This document shows, piece by piece, positions 1-6,868 of a stretch of 17,612 nucleotides of DNA; the stretch's first letter is position 1; each line of letters opens with the position of its first letter. The stretch comes from Bacillota bacterium. GTDB lineage: Bacteria; Bacillota; Clostridia; Acetivibrionales; DTU013. The DNA lies in assembly GCA_023411715.1 (NCBI GenBank), contig JAEYOM010000120.1:1-17612 (forward strand). The letters are read 5' to 3'. Both the position numbers and the translations under genes were made by a program. The notes under the pieces were generated by a model, which worked only from the letters and a program-made list of their open reading frames with translations, was not told the origin of the DNA and searched no databases.

Positions 1-235
1 CGGTGGTGAGCAGATCTACAGGTACGCCGAAAGCTTCTTCGAGATCAGCATACAGCCCGCCGAGGGCAAACAATCCACGGATACGACCTTTGTCAATCCG
101 AAAATCCAAATCGCTGCCCGGCTTGGCGTCTCCTCTGGCATAAGAGCCAAAGAGGAACATCCGCTCGACGCCATGGCGCTTTGCAATTTCACCGGCGATG
201 TTTTTGATTTCATCAACAGTATAAATTCTCTCCAT
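1..235 (-). CDS. MNT-type nucleotidyltransferase domain protein (5' part, cut by window edge)
   Basis: The reading frame runs leftward off the window, and only the first 78 residues are visible. It starts MERIYTVDEIKNIAGEI and carries the minimal nucleotidyltransferase signature: G30-S31, then D42-L-D44 in GSYARGDAKPGSDLDF. This is the metal- and NTP-binding site of the pol-beta superfamily (MntA/KNTase-like). Start choice: ATG at 235-233 is preceded by an AGGAGGG ribosome binding site at about 8 bases. Family knowledge: many such proteins are antitoxins that AMPylate a HEPN toxin encoded next door, while others are stand-alone. The neighbour lies outside the window, so a toxin-antitoxin role is only a possibility. 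It lies just after the tRNA-Ser terminator, so it needs its own promoter. Another frame across this DNA is longer on paper but has no conserved motif. Confidence 0.85.
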   Translation of the reverse strand, partial: MERIYTVDEIKNIAGEIAKRHGVERMFLFGSYARGDAKPGSDLDFRIDKGRIRGLFALGGLYADLEEAFGVPVDLLTT

Positions 236-261
236 GAATGTTTCCCTCCTTTATGGTTAGT

Positions 262-290
262 AAAAGGGCCTGTCAAATCGACAGGCCCTT
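262..290 (-). terminator. Rho-independent terminator of the tRNA-Ser transcript
   Basis: A perfect 11-bp stem (AAGGGCCTGTC at 264-274 with GACAGGCCCTT at 280-290) has a 5-base loop. On the minus strand it is followed by TTTT. It lies 26 bases after the CCA end of tRNA-Ser, between the tRNA and the nucleotidyltransferase gene. Confidence 0.9.
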
Positions 291-315
291 AATCGGGGGC
301 GAAGAGCCCCAAAAA

Positions 316-404
316 TGGCGGAGAGGGCGGGATTCGAACCCGCGTGCCGTTTCCGACAAACTGATTTCGAGTCAGCCCCGTTATGACCTCTTCGATACCT
401 CTCC
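316..404 (-). tRNA. tRNA-Ser (anticodon CGA)
   Basis: A complete class II tRNA of 89 nt including an encoded CCA (316-318). The acceptor arms GGAGAGG (404-398) and CCTCTCC pair perfectly, followed by discriminator G and CCA. The anticodon loop reads CTCGAAA, giving anticodon CGA, which reads UCG serine codons. The long variable arm (GTCGGAAACGGCACG region) is the serine hallmark, and the T arm contains GGGTTCGAATCCC. It lies downstream of tadA in the same orientation and is closed by the hairpin at 262-290. Confidence 0.97.
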
Positions 405-553
405 GTATATGATTTAACCGCCGGAGCGGAAAAACGCTTTTTAGAAAACTGTTAGCAAAGTGTTAGAATTTGCGAAAAATTTTCACTCATCCGGTGCTAA
501 CAAAGCCTAATGGTTACTGGGTTTTCGCCGAGCGGTCGAGCCTTTGACCGATT

Positions 554-596
554 TGATTTCGAGTCAGGGCCGTTACAACCACTTCGATACTCTTCC
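554..596 (-). pseudogene. 5'-half remnant of a second tRNA-Ser
   Basis: On the minus strand, 596-554 reads like the first half of a tRNA-Ser: a GGAAGAG acceptor strand, TATCGAAG, a D-arm region GGTTGTAACGG, then CTGACTCGAAATCA. The last stretch is the same anticodon arm and CGA loop as in the intact tRNA at 316-404. No variable arm, TTCGA T loop or matching CTCTTCC acceptor strand follows within the next 150 bases. The acceptor strand differs from that of the intact gene, so this is a separate, truncated tRNA-Ser and not a simple duplication. The 14-base core TGATTTCGAGTCAG occurs in both copies (362-375 and 554-567). Confidence 0.7.
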
Positions 597-627
597 GTAT
601 ATAGTTTACAGCCTATTCACTTTTTGC

Positions 628-1110
628 TCAGCGTTCCCTCAGTTCACTGAAGAATTCCTTCAGAACGGTTGAACATTCTTCCTCCAGCAGTCCCCAGCTC
701 ACTTCGACCCTATGGTTGAAGGCGTTAACCCTGAATACGTCTATGACCGAGCCCGCCGCCCCGGCTTTCAGGTCCGAAGTACCGATGTACAGGTTCCGTA
801 CCCTTGCCTGGATGATCGCGCCTGCGCACATCGTACAGGGTTCCAGAGTCACATAAAGGTCACAGTCCGTCAGCCGCCACGAATCAAGTTCCTTGCAGGC
901 CCTTCTTATAGCTGTCATCTCCGCATGGAGTGTGGAATCCTTTTTCGATTCCCTCTCGTTATGGCCTCTTGCGATGATAACGCCATCCTTGACCACTACC
1001 GCGCCGACCGGAATCTCATCAGAACGCCGGGCTTTTTCCGCTTCCGTGAGCGCCTGCGCCATATACCGCTCATGCGTCGTTAAAGAGCGGCGATCCGCTT
1101 TATGCCTCAA
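628..1110 (-). CDS. tadA: tRNA-specific adenosine deaminase TadA
   Basis: TadA deaminates the wobble adenosine (A34) of tRNA-Arg(ACG) to inosine in the cytosol and is normally essential. With the start chosen here the protein has 160 residues, the usual size. The zinc and catalytic motifs are complete: H62-A-E64 and P91-C92-T-M-C95, matching the H/E/C/C set of the E. coli enzyme. The N-terminal HERYMAQALTEAEKA is typical of the family. Start choice: an upstream ATG exists at 1182, but TTG at 1110-1108 sits 6 bases after GGGAGG, and the family similarity begins only after it. It is the first gene upstream of the tRNA-Ser remnant and the intact tRNA-Ser, all leftward. tadA beside tRNA-Ser is a known Firmicute arrangement; the SRP RNA and dnaX often found next to tadA are not seen here. 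Confidence 0.97.
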   Translation of the reverse strand: MRHKADRRSLTTHERYMAQALTEAEKARRSDEIPVGAVVVKDGVIIARGHNERESKKDSTLHAEMTAIRRACKELDSWRLTDCDLYVTLEPCTMCAGAIIQARVRNLYIGTSDLKAGAAGSVIDVFRVNAFNHRVEVSWGLLEEECSTVLKEFFSELRER

Positions 1111-1213
1111 ATCTAAACCTCCCGGCCCATATGAGGGAAAACGCGCACATCTGATTATACTACAAAGATCTGCAACAATCAATCGCTTTAATAAGGAATT
1201 ATATGGAAAACGC

Positions 1214-1260
1214 CCGCTTGTGAACCCGCTTGTGAATGTCCGCTTGTGAACGCCCGCTTG
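1214..1260. repeat. Short tandem repeat, CCGCTTGTGAA core
   Basis: Three exact copies of CCGCTTGTGAA (1214-1224, 1226-1236, 1240-1250) and a fourth, partial copy (CCGCTTG at 1254-1260) are spaced by 1-3 bases. They lie between the 40-aa miniprotein and tadA. The array has no hairpin potential that I can see and is too short and irregular for a CRISPR array. A role is unknown; replication slippage is the simplest origin. Confidence 0.75.
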
Positions 1261-1307
1261 CCGTTTACCTGCCTGATACGGCGTCGGACATGTCCCGGAG
1301 CGCCCGT

Positions 1308-1430
1308 CTATCTGGACATCAACCGACTGCTTAGATTGTAAAGTATTCTAAAAGGAAGGATGATAAGAAACATGATACCCATAATGACGAATTCTACAAA
1401 CATCCCGAAGTAGTTGGTTAACCTTTCCAT
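1308..1430 (-). CDS. 40-aa single-pass membrane miniprotein (unrecognised)
   Basis: A short leftward frame starts with ATG at 1430-1428, a few bases after an AGGTGAT ribosome binding site, and ends with TAG at 1310-1308. The peptide begins MERLTNYFGMFVEFVIMG, continues with an unbroken hydrophobic stretch (residues 10-26, ending IMFLIILPF), and finishes with a basic tail containing R28, R36 and R40. By the positive-inside rule the tail should face the cytoplasm. I do not recognise the family. The combination of a proper ribosome binding site, a clean transmembrane segment and a charged tail makes it a better candidate than chance frames of this size. It reads toward tadA, about 200 bases away. 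Confidence 0.55.
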   Translation of the reverse strand: MERLTNYFGMFVEFVIMGIMFLIILPFRILYNLSSRLMSR

Positions 1431-1714
1431 AAAATCACCTGTCCTGATTATAAACCTTTATCATTTGCTTGACGGAACGACCTTGTCCAATAAAATCTTC
1501 GACATTATTATATACTTTTATAACATCTTTTATGTTAAAAATTTATGACAAGATCATTACTTTTTCTTTAGCATTTGAGTAATATGCGATGATTTTTTGT
1601 TATTTCAAAGGGAAAAATATGCAAGTGTCGAATATCTACAATTATGCTCGTAAAAGAAAGGCAGAGCGGTAAACTGCAGCAGGTTCCGCTGCAAATTTGA
1701 CAGAGGTGACGATC
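1431..1714. other. AT-rich divergent intergenic region
   Basis: This stretch separates the leftward miniprotein from the rightward acidic membrane protein. It is AT-rich, so it must hold both promoters, but no pair of boxes is convincing. TATAAT-like bases lie on the minus strand near 1508-1515. An AACAT-N5-ATGTT dyad lies at about 1522-1536. A small TGCAGC/GCTGCA stem-loop lies at about 1675-1693, just before the ribosome binding site of the gene at 1715. Confidence 0.4.
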
Positions 1715-2323
1715 ATGAATGTAATAATACTGGTTGCATTGATATTCGTAATACTCAGTTTGGCGAACAAGTACCTGAAGGTGCCAATGGATAACAACCA
1801 AAGATATGACGGAATCAACAACAGGTTTTATGGCGAAGGCCATACGGGAGATATGCCTGTGCCGCCGTCAGATGATGAAGATCGGGAGGACGGGCAGGAG
1901 GACGGCCGGGAGGTCGACCAGGGTGATAGCTGGGAAGACGGCGAGGAGGACCAGGAGGATCGGCAGCGTGGACAGGCCGATAATGGTACGGAATTTGGTG
2001 CTGATGAAACTGGTGCCGATGTTCAGGACAAATACGGACCGGGCGAAGCGGGAACGGCAGACCGGCTGGAGTATGGAGCCGAAGACCAGCAAGCGTCCGG
2101 CCGGAATGAAATACCCGTGCGGCAGGACGAACAGCCGGATCATAATATGGTTAATCATATGGAAGATCGGCAGCCTGACAGCCTGTGGGTGGGCGGCTCC
2201 GATCAGAAAGCTCCTGCAGGGGATGCAGCCATTTACAGTAATACCGACAATGAGCAGGGCGTAGTTATAGATACTGAAGTCCATATAGATGCGGCAATGC
2301 CGCAGGATCCCGAAAAATCCTGA
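1715..2323 (+). CDS. Hypothetical acidic protein with N-terminal membrane anchor
   Basis: The 202-residue protein is not a family I recognise. Residues 2-17 (NVIILVALIFVILSLA) form one hydrophobic anchor. Residues 20-45 are mildly basic and polar. From about residue 47 the chain is a low-complexity, very acidic tail rich in Asp, Glu, Gly and Gln (EDGQEDGREVDQGDSWEDGE and similar). It looks disordered, with no cysteine and no catalytic motif. Start choice: ATG at 1715 follows AGAGGTGA by about 5 bases; the frame extends back to a TTG at 1697 without a better site. The basic residues right after the anchor suggest that the tail faces the cytoplasm, but this is only the positive-inside rule. It stands alone upstream of ku, 187 bases away. 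Base composition matches the neighbours. Confidence 0.75.
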   Translation: MNVIILVALIFVILSLANKYLKVPMDNNQRYDGINNRFYGEGHTGDMPVPPSDDEDREDGQEDGREVDQGDSWEDGEEDQEDRQRGQADNGTEFGADETGADVQDKYGPGEAGTADRLEYGAEDQQASGRNEIPVRQDEQPDHNMVNHMEDRQPDSLWVGGSDQKAPAGDAAIYSNTDNEQGVVIDTEVHIDAAMPQDPEKS

Positions 2324-2387
2324 CCGCAATTTATAAATAATGTATGAAACCGCCTATAAGGCGGCGTTAATAAATTAGCACAGAGGA

Positions 2388-2418
2388 TTAATATTTGTAT
2401 CACTTTTCAGCCACACTA
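2388..2418 (+). promoter_or_regulatory. Possible sigma-G-like promoter ahead of ku
   Basis: TTAATA (2388-2393) and CACACTA (2412-2418) are separated by 18 bases. Each box differs at one position from the forespore sigma-G pattern (GHATR, 18, CATHHTA). The predicted start is about 85 bases before the ku ATG. A CTGCAG..CTGCAG dyad follows at about 2424-2457. This is weak evidence, based only on resemblance and on the known sigma-G control of ku in Bacillus subtilis. Confidence 0.25.
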
Positions 2419-2510
2419 ACAATACTGCAGAGTACTTCGATATATGAACACTGCAGAAAAAAGTGCGGCTTTATTATTTTCCGGAACGGAAAAACAACAG
2501 GGTGATATGA

Positions 2511-3413
2511 ATGAAAACAAGCTGGAAGGGTTCAATCAGCTTCGGTATGGTTTATTTCCCCGTCAATGTATATACGGCGACGTCGGGTTCCGAAGGGATC
2601 AAGTTTAACTATCTTCATAAGAAATGCAATAACCGCGTCCGTTACAGAAAATTCTGCGAAGCTTGCAACGTGGAGCTGTCGCAGGACGACCTCGTGAAGG
2701 GCTATGAATACGAAAAGGACAAGTATATCCTGGTAACTGATGAGGATTTCGAGAAACTGCCCATAAAGTCAAAAAAGACTATCTCGATAATGCATTTCGT
2801 AGAGGAAGAGAAGGTCGATCCGATATATCTCGACAAGGCTTATTATATAGGTCCCGGCAGCATTAGTGCGGGCAAGGCCTTCGAACTTTTCAGGAGGGCC
2901 ATGCAGGAGACCGGTAAGGTGGGTATTGCAAAAATCACACTTACTTCAAATGAATACGTATCCATGATCAAACCATACGAAAAAGGTGGTATGCTGCTTT
3001 ACCTCCTCTATTACGCCAATGAGATAAGGAAGACCGACAGTATACCGGAGCTGAACTATAACGTGGATATCCATGACAATGAGATGAAAATGGCCGTCAG
3101 CCTGATAGACAATATGACCTCCGAGTTCAACATCGACGAGTACAGGAACGAATACCAGGAAGCCTTGAAAAAGCTGATCGAAGCCAGGATGGAGGGCAGG
3201 GAGGTAGTAAGTCCGCCGGAAGCGCAATCGAATATCATCGACCTGATGGAAGCTCTCAAAGCAAGCGTCGAAGCGGCCAGGGAAGACAAGGCGGCAGCCG
3301 GTCCGAAAGGGGCGGCGAAAGGCGGGACGAAAGGCGGGACCAGGGGAAGGGGCAAAGGCGCAGGCAAAGGTGCGGAAGGCGAAAAGACCGCAGCAAAGAG
3401 GAAGTCCTCATGA
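2511..3413 (+). CDS. ku: Bacterial Ku protein (non-homologous end joining)
   Basis: Ku is a homodimeric ring that binds double-strand DNA ends and recruits the ligase LigD in bacterial NHEJ. The 300-residue protein begins MKTSWKGSISFGMVYFPVNV, the family's N-terminal signature. Next come H36-x2-C39 and C49-x2-C52, a zinc-finger-like set usual in Firmicute Ku, then the beta-barrel core and the AYYIGPG segment. The core ends near residue 260. A tail of about 40 residues follows, made of Gly, Ala, Lys and Arg (GGTKGGTRGRGKGAGKGA), without acidic clusters until EGE. Basic tails of bacterial Ku bind DNA and help end joining. Start choice: ATG at 2511 lies 5 bases after AGGGTGA. No ligD lies in this window; the next gene is asnA with its own promoter, so the partner ligase must be elsewhere. 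Confidence 0.97.
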   Translation: MKTSWKGSISFGMVYFPVNVYTATSGSEGIKFNYLHKKCNNRVRYRKFCEACNVELSQDDLVKGYEYEKDKYILVTDEDFEKLPIKSKKTISIMHFVEEEKVDPIYLDKAYYIGPGSISAGKAFELFRRAMQETGKVGIAKITLTSNEYVSMIKPYEKGGMLLYLLYYANEIRKTDSIPELNYNVDIHDNEMKMAVSLIDNMTSEFNIDEYRNEYQEALKKLIEARMEGREVVSPPEAQSNIIDLMEALKASVEAAREDKAAAGPKGAAKGGTKGGTRGRGKGAGKGAEGEKTAAKRKSS

Positions 3414-3722
3414 ATGAAAACCTGCATAGGATAGATAACTTTTGCAGGAAGTTCCGAAGCATCTGTCAGGACCAACTGGGCCAAGTCTTAGTCCCATTGT
3501 GTTGCGAAATATATGCGTGAGGTGGTGTAAAAGCATCTCTCGTAGGAGCTGCGTTCGAAGAAATAATGGCAGGTCAGTGGGAACATTCTGCATTTTCGTC
3601 TAAAAGCAGTTGCATAATGCGTTTTACATGATATAATCTGCTTATATAAAATTATAAGGCAGCCATACTTGGATTCTGAGCAATTGTATAAAAGTATGAC
3701 CGAATGCAGGGAGGTTAAAGCG
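3414..3722. other. ku-asnA intergenic region
   Basis: About 310 bases without a convincing gene. A CCTGCA/TGCAGG inverted repeat (about 3420-3449) lies right after the ku stop but lacks a T run. A 36-codon frame overlapping the ku stop (3410-3520) has no ribosome binding site of its own and no recognisable features. The asnA promoter lies at 3610-3637, leaving a leader of about 80 bases in which I see no known riboswitch. Confidence 0.5.
3610..3637 (+). promoter_or_regulatory. Sigma-A promoter of asnA
   Basis: TTGCAT (3610-3615) and a perfect TATAAT (3632-3637) are separated by 16 bases. It is the best-matching vegetative promoter in this half of the window and lies about 85 bases before the chosen asnA start. 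Confidence 0.7.
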
Positions 3723-4742
3723 ATGCAGGAATGTGACAGACTGATCGTGCCGGAGGGTTACAAACCGGGCATGTCGATCAGAGAAACAGAGGTCGCCATT
3801 AAATTTATCAAGGATCACTTTGAAAATATACTGGCAAAGGAAATGAATCTGACCAGAGTTTCGGCTCCTTTGTTTGTAAAGCCGGAGTCCGGTCTGAACG
3901 ATAACCTTAACGGCGTTGAGAGGCCTGTATCCTTCGATGTTCCCGACGCCGGAGCGGGTAGAGTGGAAATCGTACAATCGCTTGCCAAGTGGAAGAGAAT
4001 GGCGCTGCAGCGTTATGAATTCAAAAAAGGCGAAGGCCTTTACACGGATATGAACGCGATAAGGCGTGACGAGGTCCTGGATAATCTCCATTCCATATAT
4101 GTAGACCAGTGGGATTGGGAAAAGATACTCGATAAGAGCGAACGCAACGTCGATACGCTTAAGGACATAGTCCGCAGGCTGTTCTCCGTATTCAAAAGTA
4201 CCGAGAACGAAGTATGCAAGGCATTCCCATCGCTTCAGAGGTATCTCCCCGATGATATTTTCTTTATTACTACGCAGGAACTCGAGGACATGTATCCCGA
4301 ACTTGACCCGAAAGGCCGCGAGGATATGATCCTTAAGGAGAAAAAGGCAGTATTCATTATGAAGATAGGCGGGCTTCTCAAGTCCGGCGTCAAACACGAC
4401 GGAAGGGCTCCGGACTATGACGACTGGGAGCTTAACGGCGATATAGTTTTCTGGTATCCGATCCTGAATAAGGCGTTTGAGGTTTCTTCGATGGGTATTA
4501 GGGTCGACGAGGCATCGCTGTTAAAACAGCTGAAGCTCGCAAACTGCGAAGAAAGGCTAAATCTACCGTTCCACAGGGATCTCCTTGAAAAAAGGCTGCC
4601 ATACACTGTAGGCGGTGGAATCGGACAGTCAAGGATCTGTATGTTCTTCCTCGGTAAGGCGCATGTCGGCGAAGTACAGTCGTCGATCTGGCCGGATGAA
4701 ATGTCGGAAGCCGGCAGGAAAGCTGGGATACAACTGCTCTGA
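3723..4742 (+). CDS. asnA: Aspartate-ammonia ligase AsnA (ammonia-dependent asparagine synthetase)
   Basis: AsnA makes L-asparagine from L-aspartate, ammonia and ATP (giving AMP and PPi) in the cytosol. The protein has 339 residues, close to the 330 of E. coli AsnA, and folds like a class II aminoacyl-tRNA synthetase. Recognisable conserved segments, in order, are VSAPLFVKPESGLNDNLNG, ERPVSFDV, VQSLAKWKRMALQRYEF, GLYTDMNAIRRDE, SIYVDQWDWEK, the FITTQELEDMYPEL region, and the C-terminal GGGIGQSRICMFFL motif. Start choice: the frame extends to a TTG at 3669, but ATG at 3723 has GGGAGG 8 bases upstream and gives the normal length. It is a single-gene unit with its own promoter and terminator. 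No T-box or other asparagine-responsive leader was seen. Confidence 0.96.
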   Translation: MQECDRLIVPEGYKPGMSIRETEVAIKFIKDHFENILAKEMNLTRVSAPLFVKPESGLNDNLNGVERPVSFDVPDAGAGRVEIVQSLAKWKRMALQRYEFKKGEGLYTDMNAIRRDEVLDNLHSIYVDQWDWEKILDKSERNVDTLKDIVRRLFSVFKSTENEVCKAFPSLQRYLPDDIFFITTQELEDMYPELDPKGREDMILKEKKAVFIMKIGGLLKSGVKHDGRAPDYDDWELNGDIVFWYPILNKAFEVSSMGIRVDEASLLKQLKLANCEERLNLPFHRDLLEKRLPYTVGGGIGQSRICMFFLGKAHVGEVQSSIWPDEMSEAGRKAGIQLL

Positions 4743-4833
4743 TAAGGTTTTGATCCTAAACTCGGTAATTGTAAAAAACAGGCGTCCCATAAAGCCCCGT
4801 ATCAATAAGAATCTTATAAATTTTTTGAGATTT

Positions 4834-4865
4834 GCCGCAGGATTTCAAGTCCTGCGGCTTTTTTC
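4834..4865 (+). terminator. Rho-independent terminator of asnA
   Basis: A perfect 9-bp stem GCCGCAGGA/TCCTGCGGC with a 7-base loop is followed by TTTTTTCTT. It lies about 90 bases after the asnA stop and insulates the more AT-rich van-like operon downstream. Confidence 0.93.
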
Positions 4866-5023
4866 TTGCCTTATTCTGGCAATAAAATTGGTTTATTGCT
4901 TGAATGTATTTTAGGAAAGTCTTAATAATTTATAATGTAGAAAATCATAAACATCTTCAGAAAACTTGATAGAATAATGATTGATGATGCAATAATTAGA
5001 AAGATGAAAAGGAGCATACAGCC

Positions 5024-5737
5024 ATGCCTGAAAAAATACTACTTGTAGATGACGAGCATGAAATTGCGGATCTGGTAGAAATGTATCTGCAAAACGAGAA
5101 TTATGCTGTATTCAAATTTTATTCAGCAGCCGAGGCTCTGAATTGTATCACAACGACAGAGCTTGATCTTGCCATATTAGACATTATGCTGCCGGGAACA
5201 AACGGCCTTAATATTTGTAAGAAGATACGAGAAAGCCATACCTACCCCATTATCATGCTGACGGCAAAGGATGAGGAAACTGACAAAATTACAGGACTCA
5301 CTTTTGGGGCAGATGATTATGTTACCAAACCCTTTAAACCACTGGAGTTATTGGCGCGGGTAAAGGCACAACTGCGCCGTTATAAAAAGTATGGCAACGC
5401 TCCTACACAGGTGGATACCCCAAGCGATACAAAGGTAATATCTACCCGAGCAGGCTTGGTTTTGGATATAAGTGCTCATATATGTACTTTGAACGATACT
5501 TCCATATCGCTTACACCGACAGAGTTTAAAATCTTACAGGCATTGTGTGAAAGGAAAGGCTCCGTTGTAACTTCGGAAGAACTTTTCCATGCAGTATGGC
5601 AAGATGAATACTATGACAAAAACAGTAATACGATCACCGTCCACGTACGGCACTTGCGAGAGAAAATGGGTGATGCAACTGATGATTCAAGATATATAAA
5701 AACGGTATGGGGAGTGGGGTATAAAATTGATAACTGA
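5024..5737 (+). CDS. vanR: VanR-like OmpR-family response regulator
   Basis: This is a two-component DNA-binding regulator of 237 residues. The receiver domain (about 1-120) has the acidic pair D9-D10, phospho-acceptor D53 in LAILDIMLPG, the threonine of MLTAKD and the lysine of VTKPFKP. A linker of about 20 residues leads to a winged-helix OmpR/PhoB domain (about 140-235; TPTEFKILQALCERKGSVVTSEEL, then VHVRHLREKM and YIKTVWGVGYKI). Overall it resembles the VanR group more than PhoP or PhoB. Start choice: ATG at 5024 follows AAAAGGAG by about 10 bases. A TATAAT lies at 4931-4936, but without a good -35 box, as expected for a promoter that needs phosphorylated regulator. The next gene overlaps it by 11 bases and is surely its cognate kinase. 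Codon use is clearly more AT-rich than in flanking genes. Confidence 0.9.
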   Translation: MPEKILLVDDEHEIADLVEMYLQNENYAVFKFYSAAEALNCITTTELDLAILDIMLPGTNGLNICKKIRESHTYPIIMLTAKDEETDKITGLTFGADDYVTKPFKPLELLARVKAQLRRYKKYGNAPTQVDTPSDTKVISTRAGLVLDISAHICTLNDTSISLTPTEFKILQALCERKGSVVTSEELFHAVWQDEYYDKNSNTITVHVRHLREKMGDATDDSRYIKTVWGVGYKIDN

Positions 5738-6866
5738 AAAAAATGATTATTCAAGGATGAAGCGAAAAGTATTCATTCAAATGATTATTGTACTTACCGC
5801 ATCTGCGGCTGCAGTATTAATTTTCTATAATTTTCTTCAAGGAAAAATTGGAGTTTGGACGATTCGCGCCATCTCATTTCTTTCTGACACAAGCTATGAT
5901 CATGCACTCAAAATCTATACCGCTATCTTCCGCAATCATTGGACAGAATTTATGCTTTTGGCGATGGGGATTGTGTTCTTATGTCTATTCCACTTCTCAT
6001 TAACCTGGTTCGGAAAATACTTCGATCAAATTAACAAGGGTATTCACGCATTATTGAGTACAGAACGTGAAGTTATCAAAATGTCACCTGAAATGAAATC
6101 CATAGAGGAAAATCTCAACATGGTGCAGCACACATTGGAGCAACAGCGGGCAGAAGCCGCATTGTCCGAACAGAAAAAAGATGATCTGATTATGTATCTC
6201 GCGCACGATATAAAAACGCCGTTGACTTCTATTGTCGGCTATTTGAGTATTCTGGATGAAACGAAGGAGATGCCGGAATTACTGCGGGAAAGGTGCATTC
6301 GTATCAGTCTGGAAAAAGCAAACCGCCTTGAGAAGCTGATCAACGAGTTTTTTGAAATTACCCGTTTTCATAGGCAGGACATTATAACATCAAAAAAGGA
6401 AATAGATTTAAATTATATGCTAATCCAACTTGTTGATGAATTTTATCCTCAAATGGAAGCTAATTCAGAAAGGGCTGAACTCAATATCAAAGAGGATATT
6501 CGAATTTATGGTGATGCGGATTATCTGGCGAGAGCATTTCAAAACCTGATTAGAAATGCAATCACATACAGCGATAAAAATAGCATTATCCATATTGGTG
6601 CCTGTCTGCAAGGAGATAATGCAATCATTACTGTAACAAATGAGGGTGAAACCATTTCGCTGGAAGAGCAGGCACATATTTTTGAAAAGTTTTATCGTGC
6701 TGACGATGCACGGCAGGCTAATACCGGAGGATCTGGTCTAGGCCTTGCGATTGCAAAAAATATTATTACACTTCATAACGGCACTATTTGTGTTCGAAGC
6801 GAAAACAGAAAAACGACTTTTTCCATTTTACTTCCTGCCATAATTACGAAAGAAAAGGAGGCCTAA
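5727..6866 (+). CDS. vanS: VanS-like membrane sensor histidine kinase
   Basis: The 379-residue kinase probably senses glycopeptide-type envelope stress and phosphorylates the regulator encoded just before it. Two membrane segments (about 18-37 and 74-95) bracket a short extracytoplasmic loop. The DHp domain follows, with H160 in YLAHDIKTPLTSIVGYL, then an ATPase domain with the N box (NLIRNAITYS), the F box (IFEKFYRADDAR) and the G2 box (GGSGLGLAIAKN). The pattern NDYSRMKRKVFIQM..IFRNHW..SPEMKSIEENLN is close to VanD/VanG-type VanS as I remember them. Start choice: TTG at 5727 overlaps vanR by 11 bases and preserves the N-terminal DYSRMKRK similarity; ATG at 5757 is the alternative. Its actual ligand cannot be read from the sequence. 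Confidence 0.9.
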   Translation: MITEKNDYSRMKRKVFIQMIIVLTASAAAVLIFYNFLQGKIGVWTIRAISFLSDTSYDHALKIYTAIFRNHWTEFMLLAMGIVFLCLFHFSLTWFGKYFDQINKGIHALLSTEREVIKMSPEMKSIEENLNMVQHTLEQQRAEAALSEQKKDDLIMYLAHDIKTPLTSIVGYLSILDETKEMPELLRERCIRISLEKANRLEKLINEFFEITRFHRQDIITSKKEIDLNYMLIQLVDEFYPQMEANSERAELNIKEDIRIYGDADYLARAFQNLIRNAITYSDKNSIIHIGACLQGDNAIITVTNEGETISLEEQAHIFEKFYRADDARQANTGGSGLGLAIAKNIITLHNGTICVRSENRKTTFSILLPAIITKEKEA

Positions 6867-6868
6867 CT

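Noticed and set aside
405..627. SRP RNA (scr/ffs) near tadA
   Set aside because: tadA often neighbours this RNA in Firmicutes, but the conserved GGAAGCAGC-like tetraloop region is absent here.
712..1249. Rightward frames across tadA and its upstream region
   Set aside because: They are the complement of a complete TadA with all catalytic residues; the products have no family features.
1214..1260. CRISPR array
   Set aside because: Repeats are 11 bases with 1-3-base gaps; there are no unique spacers and no cas genes.
1806..2329. Alternative frames (both strands) over the acidic membrane protein
   Set aside because: They contain no motif. The frame at 1715-2323 has the ribosome binding site and a proper membrane anchor. 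Low-complexity coding DNA commonly opens other frames.
3410..3520. 36-codon frame overlapping the ku stop codon (MNENLHRIDNFCRKFRSICQ...)
   Set aside because: Overlap with ku is suggestive, but there is no ribosome binding site, no motif and no sign of coding bias; treated as chance.
3642..4397. 251-codon open frame antisense to asnA
   Set aside because: It covers conserved AsnA sequence, has no domain, and starts inside asnA without a sensible ribosome binding site.
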